A stretch of 64,000 nucleotides of DNA, from the NCBI GenBank assembly GCA_033977485.1, contig CM066993.1, positions 25,534,001 through 25,598,000 of the forward strand, written 5' to 3'. Under the pieces are notes generated by a model, which did no database searches, was not told the DNA's origin, and saw only the letters and a list, made by a program, of their open reading frames with translations. Every line of letters starts with the position of its first letter. Within the stretch, counting starts at the first letter, position 1. The DNA comes from Hydrangea macrophylla (Eukaryota > Streptophyta > Magnoliopsida > Cornales > Hydrangeaceae). The position numbers and the translations under genes are program-made. Positions 20,637 through 30,139 of this stretch are shown one piece after another.

Positions 20637-20773
20637 TATCGCGCGAGCGGGTCGCGCTCGCGCGACATTTTGGCCTTCGCGCGCGCGGATCGCGCGAGTG
20701 ATTCTGGGGACCTCGCGCGAGCGGATCGCGCGAGCGATTTCTGGTTTTCGCGGGCGCGGGTCGCACACGCGAC
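20637..20773. repeat. GC-rich paired-palindrome block, 5' LTR of Athila-like element
   Basis: Same four double units as at 13613-13750. About ten base differences between the two copies are packed in these 140 bases. Confidence 0.8.
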
Positions 20774-20950
20774 TTGTCTTTTTCAGCTCCTTTAACTCTG
20801 TTTTTTCACCCTGTTTAGCCTGGTTTAGTTGATTTCTTCCAAAACCTATCAGAAACTATAAAACGGAGTAAAAATATACAAAAACAGGATAAAAAGGTAC
20901 TAACAAATGCTCATTAAGGCGTATAATTAGGATTAGTTCTCTCCCGATCA

Positions 20951-21160
20951 CCCACCACTTACTATTTATGATCCCCTGGTTTCCCTTATGCCCTATTTCA
21001 AATATTACGTTCACTGCTTTTCCAAATTTTCGTAAAAATGCTTTTTGGTGTTTAAAGCCGATTGTTAACATACCATTGGAAAGCTACCGAGTTGAATTTC
21101 AGTATAAAAATATTCTAGGAGGTTTTGAAATGAAAATTAAAGCTCAATTATTGTCCAAAA
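20951..21160 (-). repeat. Tat/Ogre-type LTR fragment, right part
   Basis: Starting with the second CCCAC, this continues the LTR fragment interrupted at 12554 and matches 40020-40220 and 55970-56170. It loses similarity at about 21160. Confidence 0.75.
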
Positions 21161-23544
21161 GATCCGCTTCGGAAAATCTGTCTGATGACATAGCTTGGAA
21201 AACCCCCCAATTCTTGAATCCTTGCTCTTTCAAAACCTCCAACCTTCAAGGAACTACGCTTGACCTGATTCCTACTTGGGGATACGTAGGCAACCTATGT
21301 GATTTGGTCACTACTCTTGAAACACTCAGCCACATCTCGAATACCTTCTTTCAAGACTTGGCCAAACTACTTTGGACCTGAATCCCACTTGAGGATACGT
21401 TGGCGAGCTTCCCAGTCTCTCGGTCCCTGAACCTTGCAAACTAGGGGCAAAGCTTTTAAGTTTTCCCAGAGCCTCAAGATATCACTACCACACTGGGGGT
21501 AAACAGTGTTTTCCCAAACATCCATTTATCCCCGTCAAGTAGGGGCAAACATCGTTTGCCTGTACCCCCTTGTACATTATAAGCTAATCCTGAGCCGTCA
21601 AGTATATCTTTGAAAACATTTGAAATAAATCATCTCTTATTCTATAATCTAAGGCACTAATTCAAAGCACATTTCAGAGAAAGCAAAGAATTGATTGAGA
21701 TCCATATGAAATGTTCTTAAAGCATTACTTTATCAGCTGAGTATTATCATACTAAGATGACCAGTGCACATGAAATCAAAGAGATACGTCAAAAATGACA
21801 AATGTGCATTAAGATTAAGGAAAATTGGGTTTTTTTCTCCAAACATCGATTTCAGTGTCAAGAGTATTATCTTCCTACATCAATGTATGTCAACTTCTGT
21901 CATCATCTAGTCTATCATGACCTCGAGTGTGTGGGTCCAGAATGATCTATAATCAATTGTAAAACTCAAAGAGTATCCAAAGGTGGATATTAGTAGAAGC
22001 TCCAAACACTGTTATTACATCAACTATGTTCAGGAAGAAGCATCAAGTGGAAAATCATCAGAATTGAATGATTGATGAAGTGGCGAAGTGGGATATGGCT
22101 TCTTGGTTTACATGCTACCACTTTTTCCTTCCCATACAGAGTAGCCAAGCAATATGGCTATAGACAGGATATTTCTGAGGATGCCATTGGGGTTATGAGA
22201 GATTCAATTCAATGATCTTCATCGATTACTGCATTCATCAATGCATGGCATGACCAGATGACAACATCTTTGCCACGAATTCCCGCCTCCATCCAATTAT
22301 TAGTTGAGTATTTTCTAGAGATTTAGAGGGTGATGAAAAGACAGCCAGGTTCAGTAGGAACATTAAAAAGGGCATTATGGAGAGCTTAAAGATAAATGAT
22401 TGAATGATGATGTTTTGAAACAGCTGCTTGTTGAAGCCAAATGGATGCTTGAGAGGAATAAGCAAATAGCAGTGACACTCCACTTGAGATCAAGTCAAAT
22501 TTAGTCCAGTCTGTTTTATGTTTTAAAGTCTTTTTTTCAAGACTGTCTATCGTCAAGTTGTTTTGAGTCTACAACGAGTACTGTAATCCTTCTCTTTCAA
22601 GGTAATGAAATGAAATCTTGATTTGCTTGATTAAATGCACCTTGTCATGAACGAATGAATCTCTAAGCTGAAAATGTCATTTCTTTGATTATTATGAAAA
22701 AAACACTATTGATAATTTTGTACATTAAAAAGAATCCTGAAAGGATCAAAGTTAATTTTGCGCTGACGCCGAAGAAAGCTAAGAATTGATCAGTCTTACT
22801 TTAAGAATCTTGAGATGCTTTTGCTTAAGTCTTGAAAAGATATGCTTGATAGTGACAAGAGACTAGCTTAATTCCCTGATATTCCCATTTCAAAATCTTG
22901 AGCCCAGAAAAATGAACCAGTCAAACCTATCTAAACTGCAAGCCATGTACACTTTGTCTTTGATGGTAGCCAAACATTTCAAATAAACTAATTCTCTCAA
23001 AAAACGAAAAAAAGAAGCTTGCTAGGATGAAAACCCGAAAGGGCACCAAGGCAAAAGCTAGAGCACAAGAAAAAAGGAAGAAGCTCGCCAAAAGGGCGCC
23101 TAGGCAAAAGTTAGAGCATGAAAAAAAGGAAATTTTTGCATGTTGTTTTCAAGAATCTGATCCTAGCCAGTCAAAACTTTAGAAAGAAAAGAAAAGAAAA
23201 GAAAGAAGAGAAGAAGGAGAATGAAAAAAATTGAGAAATCGGGAACATAAATTATCCCAAAGATTTGTAATTCCTTTAAGTAAGCCCAGAGATTTGAAGG
23301 GCTAATCTTGCTCCAAAAACTTGTATGATGTATTATGAGAAATAGAAAAAGGAGAGATAGTTCAGTTTCTTTCAACCCTACCACAAGTGACTGGCTAGTG
23401 AAAAGGTGAAAAAAATCAACCGTCAAGGGAAAAGAAAGAAAAGACAAGAAAAGAAAAGAAAAAGAAAAAGGAGAGATAGTTCAGTTTCTTTCAACCCTAC
23501 CACAAGTGACCCGCTTCAGAAAACTTTTCTGATGATATGGCTGG
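21161..23544 (+). other. Decayed Tat-type remnant between two LTR fragments
   Basis: No intact frame. Two related segments, gattcctacttggggatacg (about 21269) and gaatcccacttgaggatacg (about 21382), carry the gatacgt(a/t)ggc motif common in the 3' part of plant Tat elements, here in + orientation. About 22100-22480 reads in + frames as a broken protein (for example ITAFINAWHDQMTTSLPRIP) that could be the tail of a captured plant-mobile-domain ORF. This is weak. 22981-23520 is purine-rich, and aaaggagagatagttcagtt plus about 25 more bases occurs twice (23347 and 23467). Similar 35-bp sequences (cgcttc(g/a)gaaaa...) lie at both ends (21165, 23514). Confidence 0.45.
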
Positions 23545-24266
23545 TTAAAATGGCCATTTTAGTGCCTAAACGCAGTTTCTAAGTAATTTCCTCGCAGTGG
23601 GAGGCTTCTTGAAGGGTTCGGGACTCAAAAAGCTCGATGAAGAGGGCAACTTGTGGGTAGCGGATTAGGTAGGACCCGCCACCCCCTTTGTGGGATCCGC
23701 CACTTACTATTCATGATCCCTTAGTTCCCCTCATGCCCTGTTTCAAATATTACCTTCACTGCTTTTCCAAATTTTTGTAAAAATGCTTTTTGGTGTCCAA
23801 AATTGTCCGTTTACATACCGTTGGAAAGTTGTCGAGTTGAATTTCAGTATAAAAATATTCCAGGAGATTTTGAAATGAAAATTGAAGCTCAATTGAAGTC
23901 CAAAAGTCCTCCAGAACTTTCATCGTCTTTTTGAAATCGAACGACTTATTTTCCAAAATTACTTTTAAATGTGCATTGATTTCAAACTTTTCTTTGAAAT
24001 TGAATCTCTGGATACCTAGGATACTGCGTTTCAAACACTTCATGTTCATATAACCCTGAGTGAATATGAATTCTGAGATAAAATTTTGACAAAACCAGGA
24101 TTTATGCATGGAAAAGGGCTTTTCTAAACTTGAAGTCACTTTCCAAAGTTCGATCTTTCGATTGTGTTGAATCCAGTAACTTCCACGGGGTACTTTTCTT
24201 CATCAAATCCTCCAAGACGTTGTCCACCCTAAATCCTATCTGTGTGGTCAAAATTGGGTGTTTACA
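23545..24266 (-). repeat. Tat/Ogre-type LTR fragment ending at PPT (element F)
   Basis: It matches 39890-40586 from taaaatggccatttt to the LTR terminus. The + strand end gggtgtttaca is, on the minus strand, the Tat-type LTR start TGTAAACACCC. The PPT follows at once, so this is the U3 part of a 3' LTR whose other end is missing. Confidence 0.8.
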
Positions 24267-24925
24267 GTTTACCCTTCTTTGGCAGAACTTGTTGTGAACA
24301 ACGTGAAGTGCAAGTGAGTGCCAAAGCTAGAAGGCATCCAATAACCATACTGAGAGGGTTTTAGAAAAAATGAAAAAATCTATAAAAATCAAGAAATTCA
24401 AAATCTGAGAAAATCAAAAAATTTCAAAAGCAAGAATATAATGCAATGCTGGGTAGTGGCTGCAAAATCTAAGCTGTTGCTGGTCGAGCTCCATTGGAGC
24501 TACCTACGTATCCTTTCCAGGAATCAGACCAGGGCATAGTTCAAGCATGCGAGGAGACAAAGAACACACAAACAACAACATAAATGAAATGCTCCTATTC
24601 TAGGATGCTGATGCAGTATGAAACGTGAATGTGCATGTGCTATAGGAATCGTCCTCAAGGGTTCCCTAGATGCAAAATCTAATGCAAGGGATGCAACATC
24701 TCATTCTCACAGTCGAATATGTTATAAAAAGAAGTATGCTATTTGTATCTTGGATGATTCTCGAAGTCTTGTCGGAGTCTTTCTTCTGAGTTTTGGGCTT
24801 GTAGGTGTCATCTATATCTCGGATGACTGTTGAGTATCTTGGATAAAATTCTGAATCTTGTCTAATAATTTCTGATAAAAAGTGTCTTTAAGCTTAGACG
24901 ATCTCTGAAATAAAACCCGGATGAC

Positions 24926-25145
24926 TGATGAAGTGTCCTAACCCCTGGACAATCGCTGATGTAGAGTCTTTCTGTTGGAGACGATATGCTGATGTAGAGT
25001 CCTAACCCCTGGATGATTACTGATGTAGAGTCCTTCTGCTAGGGATGACTACTGATGTAGAGTCCTTCTGCTGGGAAAGATTTTCTGATGTAGAGCCCTA
25101 ACCCCTGGACGATTGTTGATGTAGAGTCTTAACCCCTGGGGACAA
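24926..25145. repeat. Tandem array A1 (about 32-bp unit), element F
   Basis: About seven copies of a unit like tgatgtagagtccttctgct followed by agggatgactac. Two variants alternate irregularly: one with ccttctgctggg, the other with cctaacccctgga. Confidence 0.75.
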
Positions 25146-25309
25146 ATCCTCTGCGCTTATGGAATAGGTCTTTCTGCTGGGGAAAAATCTTCTGTAACAA
25201 GTCTGGAGATAAATCTTCTAAAACAGGTCCTTCTTCTAGAGACAATTCTTCTGTTCTTCAAAAATAGGTCCTTCTGCTAGGGATAAATCTTCTATTCTGA
25301 TGCATAAAT

Positions 25310-25990
25310 TCTGAGAGATACACAGATTCTAAGAGATACCCTGCTTTAGGAGGCAACCCTGATACGCTATGCTGAGAGATACACGATTATGAGAGATACC
25401 CTATATCTGGAGGTGATTATGATATATGTATTCTGAGAGATGCCCTTCATCTGGAGGCAATTCTTATACTCAATGCTAAGAGATACCCTTCATTTGGAGG
25501 CAACCCTGACGCTGAGGGGTACAGAGTTCTTAGAGATACCCTATATCTGGAGGCAATTCTGAGAGATACCCTATATTTGGAGGTAATTCTAAAACACAAA
25601 TTCTGAGAGATTCCCTTTATCTGGAGGTAGTTCTGGTACACGATTCTGAGAGAAATCCTATATCTGGAGGCAATTATGATACGCGGTGCTGAAAGATGCA
25701 CGATTATGAGAAATTCCATTTCTTCTAGGGGTGATTCTGATACTCAATGTTGAAAGATGCACGATTCTGAGAAATTTCCTTTCTTCTGGGGGTAATTCTG
25801 ATACTTGATGCTGAGAGATACCCTTCATCTGGGGGTAATTCTAAAAGTTCTCTGCTGTGGAGATTCTACATTCCTGAGAGATGCACGGGTTCTGATTTCA
25901 CGAATCTGCTAAAGTATACCTTTCTTCTGGAGGTAATTCTGACGATATTTGAAAGTTCTCTGCTTGGGGAGATATCCAAGATTTCTGAGA
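25310..25990. repeat. Tandem array A2 (gagagataccct unit), element F
   Basis: Many imperfect copies of (c)tgagagataccctatatctg + gaggcaattctgatac, with units of variable length of about 35-60 bases. The copies are more diverged than in the matching array of element D. Confidence 0.7.
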
Positions 25991-26475
25991 GGTGAGTAAG
26001 AGGCTCCTATTCTGGAGGCCTTGTCGATTCAATCTAAGACTCATGTCGTTGCTTCGACTAGCTCAAATATTCTTACAACACGTCGAGCTTATTCTAACCC
26101 TTTTCTCAAATATCTTCCTCATATATTGAAGATCCAGTATTTTGATCCATCTTTTGTATACCCAACAAATCTATCCTGGATGGAATTCTTGAGCGATAGT
26201 AGACTCAAAATGTCCATTTTATAAGACAACATATAATCAATCCCAAAACAACGGGAGTTTGCTACAAATCATCATTTCTCTGCTATTTTCAAGCTGCGGT
26301 GCCCTCAATTTTTCTTGTCTAGGGACTTTTCTGCAGCTCTAAACGGTTTTTAATCAAGATTTGAAGTCTCCAAGGGTCTTTCAGACCAATTCTAATAAGT
26401 TTTAAGCACTCTTAAGGCTTATATATGAAGATCTAACCAATCCGGGGTCAAAACAAGAGTTCTGTCAATTTGCAG

Positions 26476-26630
26476 AGAGCAGAGCTAATTTTCAAAGACA
26501 TAGATAGTATGTAGAGAATGCTACTGAAGTATGTTGCTGAAGCGTATGTCAAATGATAAGTAGGGTTCAACTTTCTTTGACGAGGTAGGCCATTTTTGGC
26601 AATTCATATATCTAGATCTCAATCTTTAAG
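26476..26630. other. Short unassigned sequence between F remnant and D LTR
   Basis: No similarity to the matching place in element D and no frame. It may be the flank into which D inserted. Confidence 0.35.
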
Positions 26631-28718
26631 TGTCCCAGGATGGATCCCAAGGAGCACACTTCAGGGAAAATTAAAACTTCCTTACGCGGTGCTAGAGAAA
26701 AAGAGTAGCCACCTAATTTTTATCGGAAATTAGGAAACCAAAGTTTGACTCGCCCAAAATTGAATAAGGTTACTCACCTTTCATTACCAGAAACAAGGTT
26801 TGGGGGTCTTGGTACGAGAGGGGAAGGAGCCCAAGCAGGACTAAAGCACCCCCTCCTTGCCCTACTGAATGCTAGGCCTTGATTCAAATATCCTTGTTCT
26901 TAATTCATAATTGCTGTTGTTTTCTCAAACAAACTAGATAATATGTACATATCAAAAGGGAACATCTAATGAAAATCATGTCAAGAGATTAAATCAAGTA
27001 GAAGATAGATGCACATGCAGTATAAGAGAGAGGTATACTTATAGTGGTTAGTCCCGCCCGGGACCGATGCAAGTCAAAGAAACATGCCATGATATGCAAA
27101 AGGGAATGACAAGACTTATATTGGGTTGACTCAAGCAGAGTTGCAAAAAGCAAAAAGGAAGGAAACGTATAATGAAATCATGCAATAATCCTAGATAAGA
27201 TGTCTCTAACATATAAGCATATAAAAGGGAACTATCCTAAAGGAAATGTGTCATTGAAAATACAGTTGTAAACCTAGAAAATTTCTAACAGAAAGGAAAG
27301 AGATAGTACATGATACATGGGCACTAAGCCACATGTAGACGAGGCAAGCCAACGAATTGAAATCCAGATCTATGGCATTCAATTCTCTGCACTAAGATAC
27401 CAAGGAATACCCAAGCATTGCAAAAACAAAAGCAAGCAAATGATATGCATGAAAAACAAATAAGACATGTCATCAATCAAATTTCCAGATTCAGCAACCT
27501 CTAATAAATCCTATCAAAAGTTGTCTTAAACATGAGCTGGGTTAAAACCCTTTTACAGAAAGTTAGATACATGTCTTAGGGAACTTCTCCAAAAAGTAGA
27601 ACATCTTTATCATTTTTGATGCTTGAGAAATAAAGGTTTTGGGAACGGTGGATCAGGACTGTCCATTGTACTTGTAAAAATTATAATTAATTCTAGAAAA
27701 TTCAGGTGAAGCTCAATTTGTGTGAAAAGATAGCTATTTCATTGTAGTTTGTGAACAAATAATCCTATGGACATGTCATCATTATAAGATTTATAAAAAG
27801 TTGTTTCAAACAGACTCTGTTATTCTGGAAATTTCATATCATTTGACAAAGAATTCAAATCATAATAGAAATTCATAAATCATGCTAATTAAGTTAATCG
27901 AAGCTTTTGATCTCTCATCCAATTATCCTAGATGATTTCTAAACCAAGTTTTATTCATCAATTCTTATTGAGTGATCAAGGTATGACCATTTTGTATACA
28001 TAATCATAATTAGCTAAACTCAGAAAATTCCAGAATAGTTGTTTCAACTTTAAATGCTTTGAAAACGATCTTAACTCGATCGAATGCTCAGGATTTTACA
28101 TTGGCATATAGGTACATGAGTTAGGAATCATTCCCAAAAAGCGGAACATCGATAACTATTATATATTTTCTAAAATTCAAGCACAAAGAGACTATGTTCA
28201 AATCTGTCAACCAATTTCTCAACAATTTCTAAAAATAGCATATGGATCGTAGAGGTTATCAAAACGGATCAAATGAAAGCTAATTCATCCAATTTTACCC
28301 AAAAAATTTGAATTCCATCAAACTATTGGCATTAATGGACCAAATCTTAAGGATAAAACCAATATGTTTTGCTGAATTTTATCAAGTTCATTTTAATGTG
28401 TGAGAAAAACCATCTTGGGTGATGATTGAAGTTTATTAGTGAGATCAAACTCATAGATCAACTTGATTATCATGATTCCTAATCAATTTAGCCCTCAAGT
28501 TCTATGAAGAACTTTAGATCATAGATCAAAGGGACTTACAAATATCCTATTGGAGATGAAATTCAATAAAAAATTCTAGGTAAAAGGAATAATCAAGAGA
28601 TAGGTATGAACATAGGAATCATCCTTCTCATAGATCATACTTCAAAACCATCATAGAATTCAAAATAGATACATATATATAGTCATGCATGCATGGATTT
28701 AAATTAAAACATAAGTAT
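26631..28718 (-). repeat. 3' LTR of D, distal part
   Basis: Parallels 53124-55220 in L2 (starting tgtcccaggatggatccc). It includes the aatttttatcggaaattagg block common in Tat LTRs. It ends at the AGTAT duplication where E inserted. Confidence 0.85.
28714..28718. repeat. Left target-site duplication of E (AGTAT)
   Basis: Identical to 39283-39287. The uninterrupted LTR L2 reads cataagtatgaaatc at this point with a single AGTAT. Confidence 0.93.
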
Positions 28719-29333
28719 TGATGATGCCAAAAATTGGCAAGAGAAATTCAGAGAGAGATATACGGGGAACACAAAAGTTTGTACGTGGTTCGGTCCCATT
28801 AACGAGGTGACCTACATCCATTGGTGCATCAGTATGCTTCACTAGCAGATCACCGGTGGGCCTAGTGAGCCTACAGTTGGGTGGCACTACCAGTAAAATC
28901 GGCCGGGTTTATGCATATCAGTGAGAACAATATGCTGTTCTTCTTTTACAGAATGCCACCCCGTAAAGGGGGTAGGCGGGCTCTTTTATAGATGCAAGAA
29001 TCCTCCTATACATGGTAAGTAATCAGATTAGGAAGCCTAATCTGATTACAATTGATTTACATAAATTTAGGGGAGTTTCCTAAGTGGTTTAGGAAACTGC
29101 TCATTCTTCCTAATAGTCTTCTGGTCGGATTAGGAAACCGTGGAGTAGCTTGGTTGCCAGGCTACGCCTCGTGGAGAGCAGCTGCGCTGTACGCCCGAGC
29201 CATTAGAAGGTCCCAAACGGTCATAGTCCATGAGCTCGGGATTGATGGGCCACAAGCACCTATTCCAAATATTTTGGGGTCTTTAATGCCAATGTGGTGG
29301 TCTGACTTTGACTTAATATTTCTAGACATGTCA
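28719..29333 (-). repeat. 3' LTR of E (615 bp)
   Basis: Direct repeat of 38666-39282. It contains TATAAAAG (minus, 28983-28990) and, upstream of it, a perfect 14-bp inverted repeat with a 3-base loop (29019-29049). Confidence 0.92.
29019..29049. repeat. Perfect inverted repeat in E LTR
   Basis: GTAATCAGATTAGG, aag, CCTAATCTGATTAC: 14-bp arms with a 3-base loop. The copy in the other LTR has one mismatch. It could be a protein-binding palindrome or an RNA hairpin. Confidence 0.85.
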
Positions 29334-29350
29334 GCTACCCCCCATTTTCG
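29334..29350 (-). other. Polypurine tract of E
   Basis: The minus strand reads cgaaaatggggggtagc directly before the 3' LTR, the expected plus-strand primer site. Confidence 0.75.
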
Positions 29351-30139
29351 AAGTTGATGTGATGTCCCATCAGATGAGGTTTGAAAATTAGGACTTCTTC
29401 GATAGTTCCGTTTTGTTACAAGGTCAGGACCTTCCCCGGGATGAGACTGATCATACCAGTCCACCCAGGTGTGGATCGAGTGATGACCCTGAGGCTAGCA
29501 CTGGAGTAACTGAGCTGCTTATATGGTAACCAAATAGTCTCATCATAAATTCAATGTGCACACCTTTTGAGGTGATGCTCTATGTGCCCGAGGTGACAGT
29601 TGTCGGACGGTTTTGGCGGGAAAGTTTCCTGGCCGTTAGATCTGGCTTGATCTGGAACGTCTGTGCTTCCTTTATAAGGAACACTTGCTCATTTCACTAG
29701 TTCCTGCTACCAAGAAGCATATTTCCCGAGCAGTTTTGAGAGCAAAAAGTACCCAACACAGCTTCCCGAGCTCTTTTCTGCGTCTTTCCTTGTAACTCTC
29801 CATTCCTCAATTCCGATTTACTATTCTTTTCCATCTTCTTCTTTTCCTTTTTCTCTTCGAAGTAAGGCTGGAGGTAACGAACCCCTTGGGTGTAGAACAA
29901 GAGTGGAACTTCTTTTTCCTCAGATTCTGTTTCTTTATAAGGTTAGGAGGTATAACCGGGTGGTTTAACCGATCGGGTTATCCTGTATCAATTTTGCACG
30001 AGTGTTACTTAACCGTTAGGATCTTGCACACTTTACCCTTTAGGCTCGTAATCCTGCCCCCCTTATACCGTAGATTGGGGTTACAGACCCATACTCAGGC
30101 CGCCACTAGCTCCTTTATCTAGACACACAAAACTCAGAG
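29351..30139 (+). other. Leader region upstream of antisense ORF in E
   Basis: No coding frame of note. A TATA-like ctttataagg (29670-29679) is followed about 30 bases later by cactagttcctgc and then a C/T-rich stretch to about 29860, which looks like a plant promoter and 5' UTR. This suggests the antisense gene carried its own promoter. Confidence 0.45.
29670..29679 (+). promoter_or_regulatory. Candidate TATA box for antisense ORF of E
   Basis: CTTTATAAGG on the + strand, about 460 bases before the first ATG of the antisense ORF, followed by a pyrimidine-rich leader. Confidence 0.4.

Larger units (their letters stand above)
12555..20950 (-). mobile_element. Non-autonomous Athila-like retrotransposon, gag-protease only
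   Basis: A complete minus-strand element of 8396 bp. LTRs of exactly 1370 bp begin TGATCGGGAG and end ATTGACAACATCA (minus strand). It has a PBS of the tRNA-Asp type, one intact gag-protease ORF and a PPT, GGTTTGGGGGTG, abutting the 3' LTR. The 3' internal 2.5 kb has no RT, RNase H, integrase or env. The CCCAC target duplication is perfect. By eye the LTRs differ at about 21 sites (about 1.5%), so this is the youngest insertion in the window. Lineage is from the PBS, the protease signature and the conserved motif at 16436-16460. Confidence 0.92.
19581..20950 (-). repeat. 5' LTR of Athila-like element (1370 bp)
   Basis: Direct repeat of 12555-13924. On the minus strand it is the 5' LTR and ends five bases before the PBS. 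About half of the differences from the other LTR fall within the GC-rich palindrome block. Confidence 0.93.
24267..26475 (-). mobile_element. 3' internal fragment of a Tat element (element F)
   Basis: The minus strand starts at a PPT-like ctgccaaagaagggtaaac (24267-24285). The fragment parallels 40587-42995 in the same order: PPT, the ggagctacctacgtatcc block (about 24497), then two tandem arrays, then the stretch ending at ccaatccggggtcaa (about 26440). No coding sequence remains. It is a second copy of the family whose 3' end is seen in full in D. Confidence 0.75.

Noticed and set aside
20968..21381. 137-aa + strand frame
   Set aside because: It spans the junction of an LTR fragment and a different remnant, so it is not one gene.
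24926..25990. CRISPR-like spaced repeats
   Set aside because: The repeats are imperfect, contiguous and without unique spacers, in a plant retrotransposon 3' region. A tandem array, not CRISPR.
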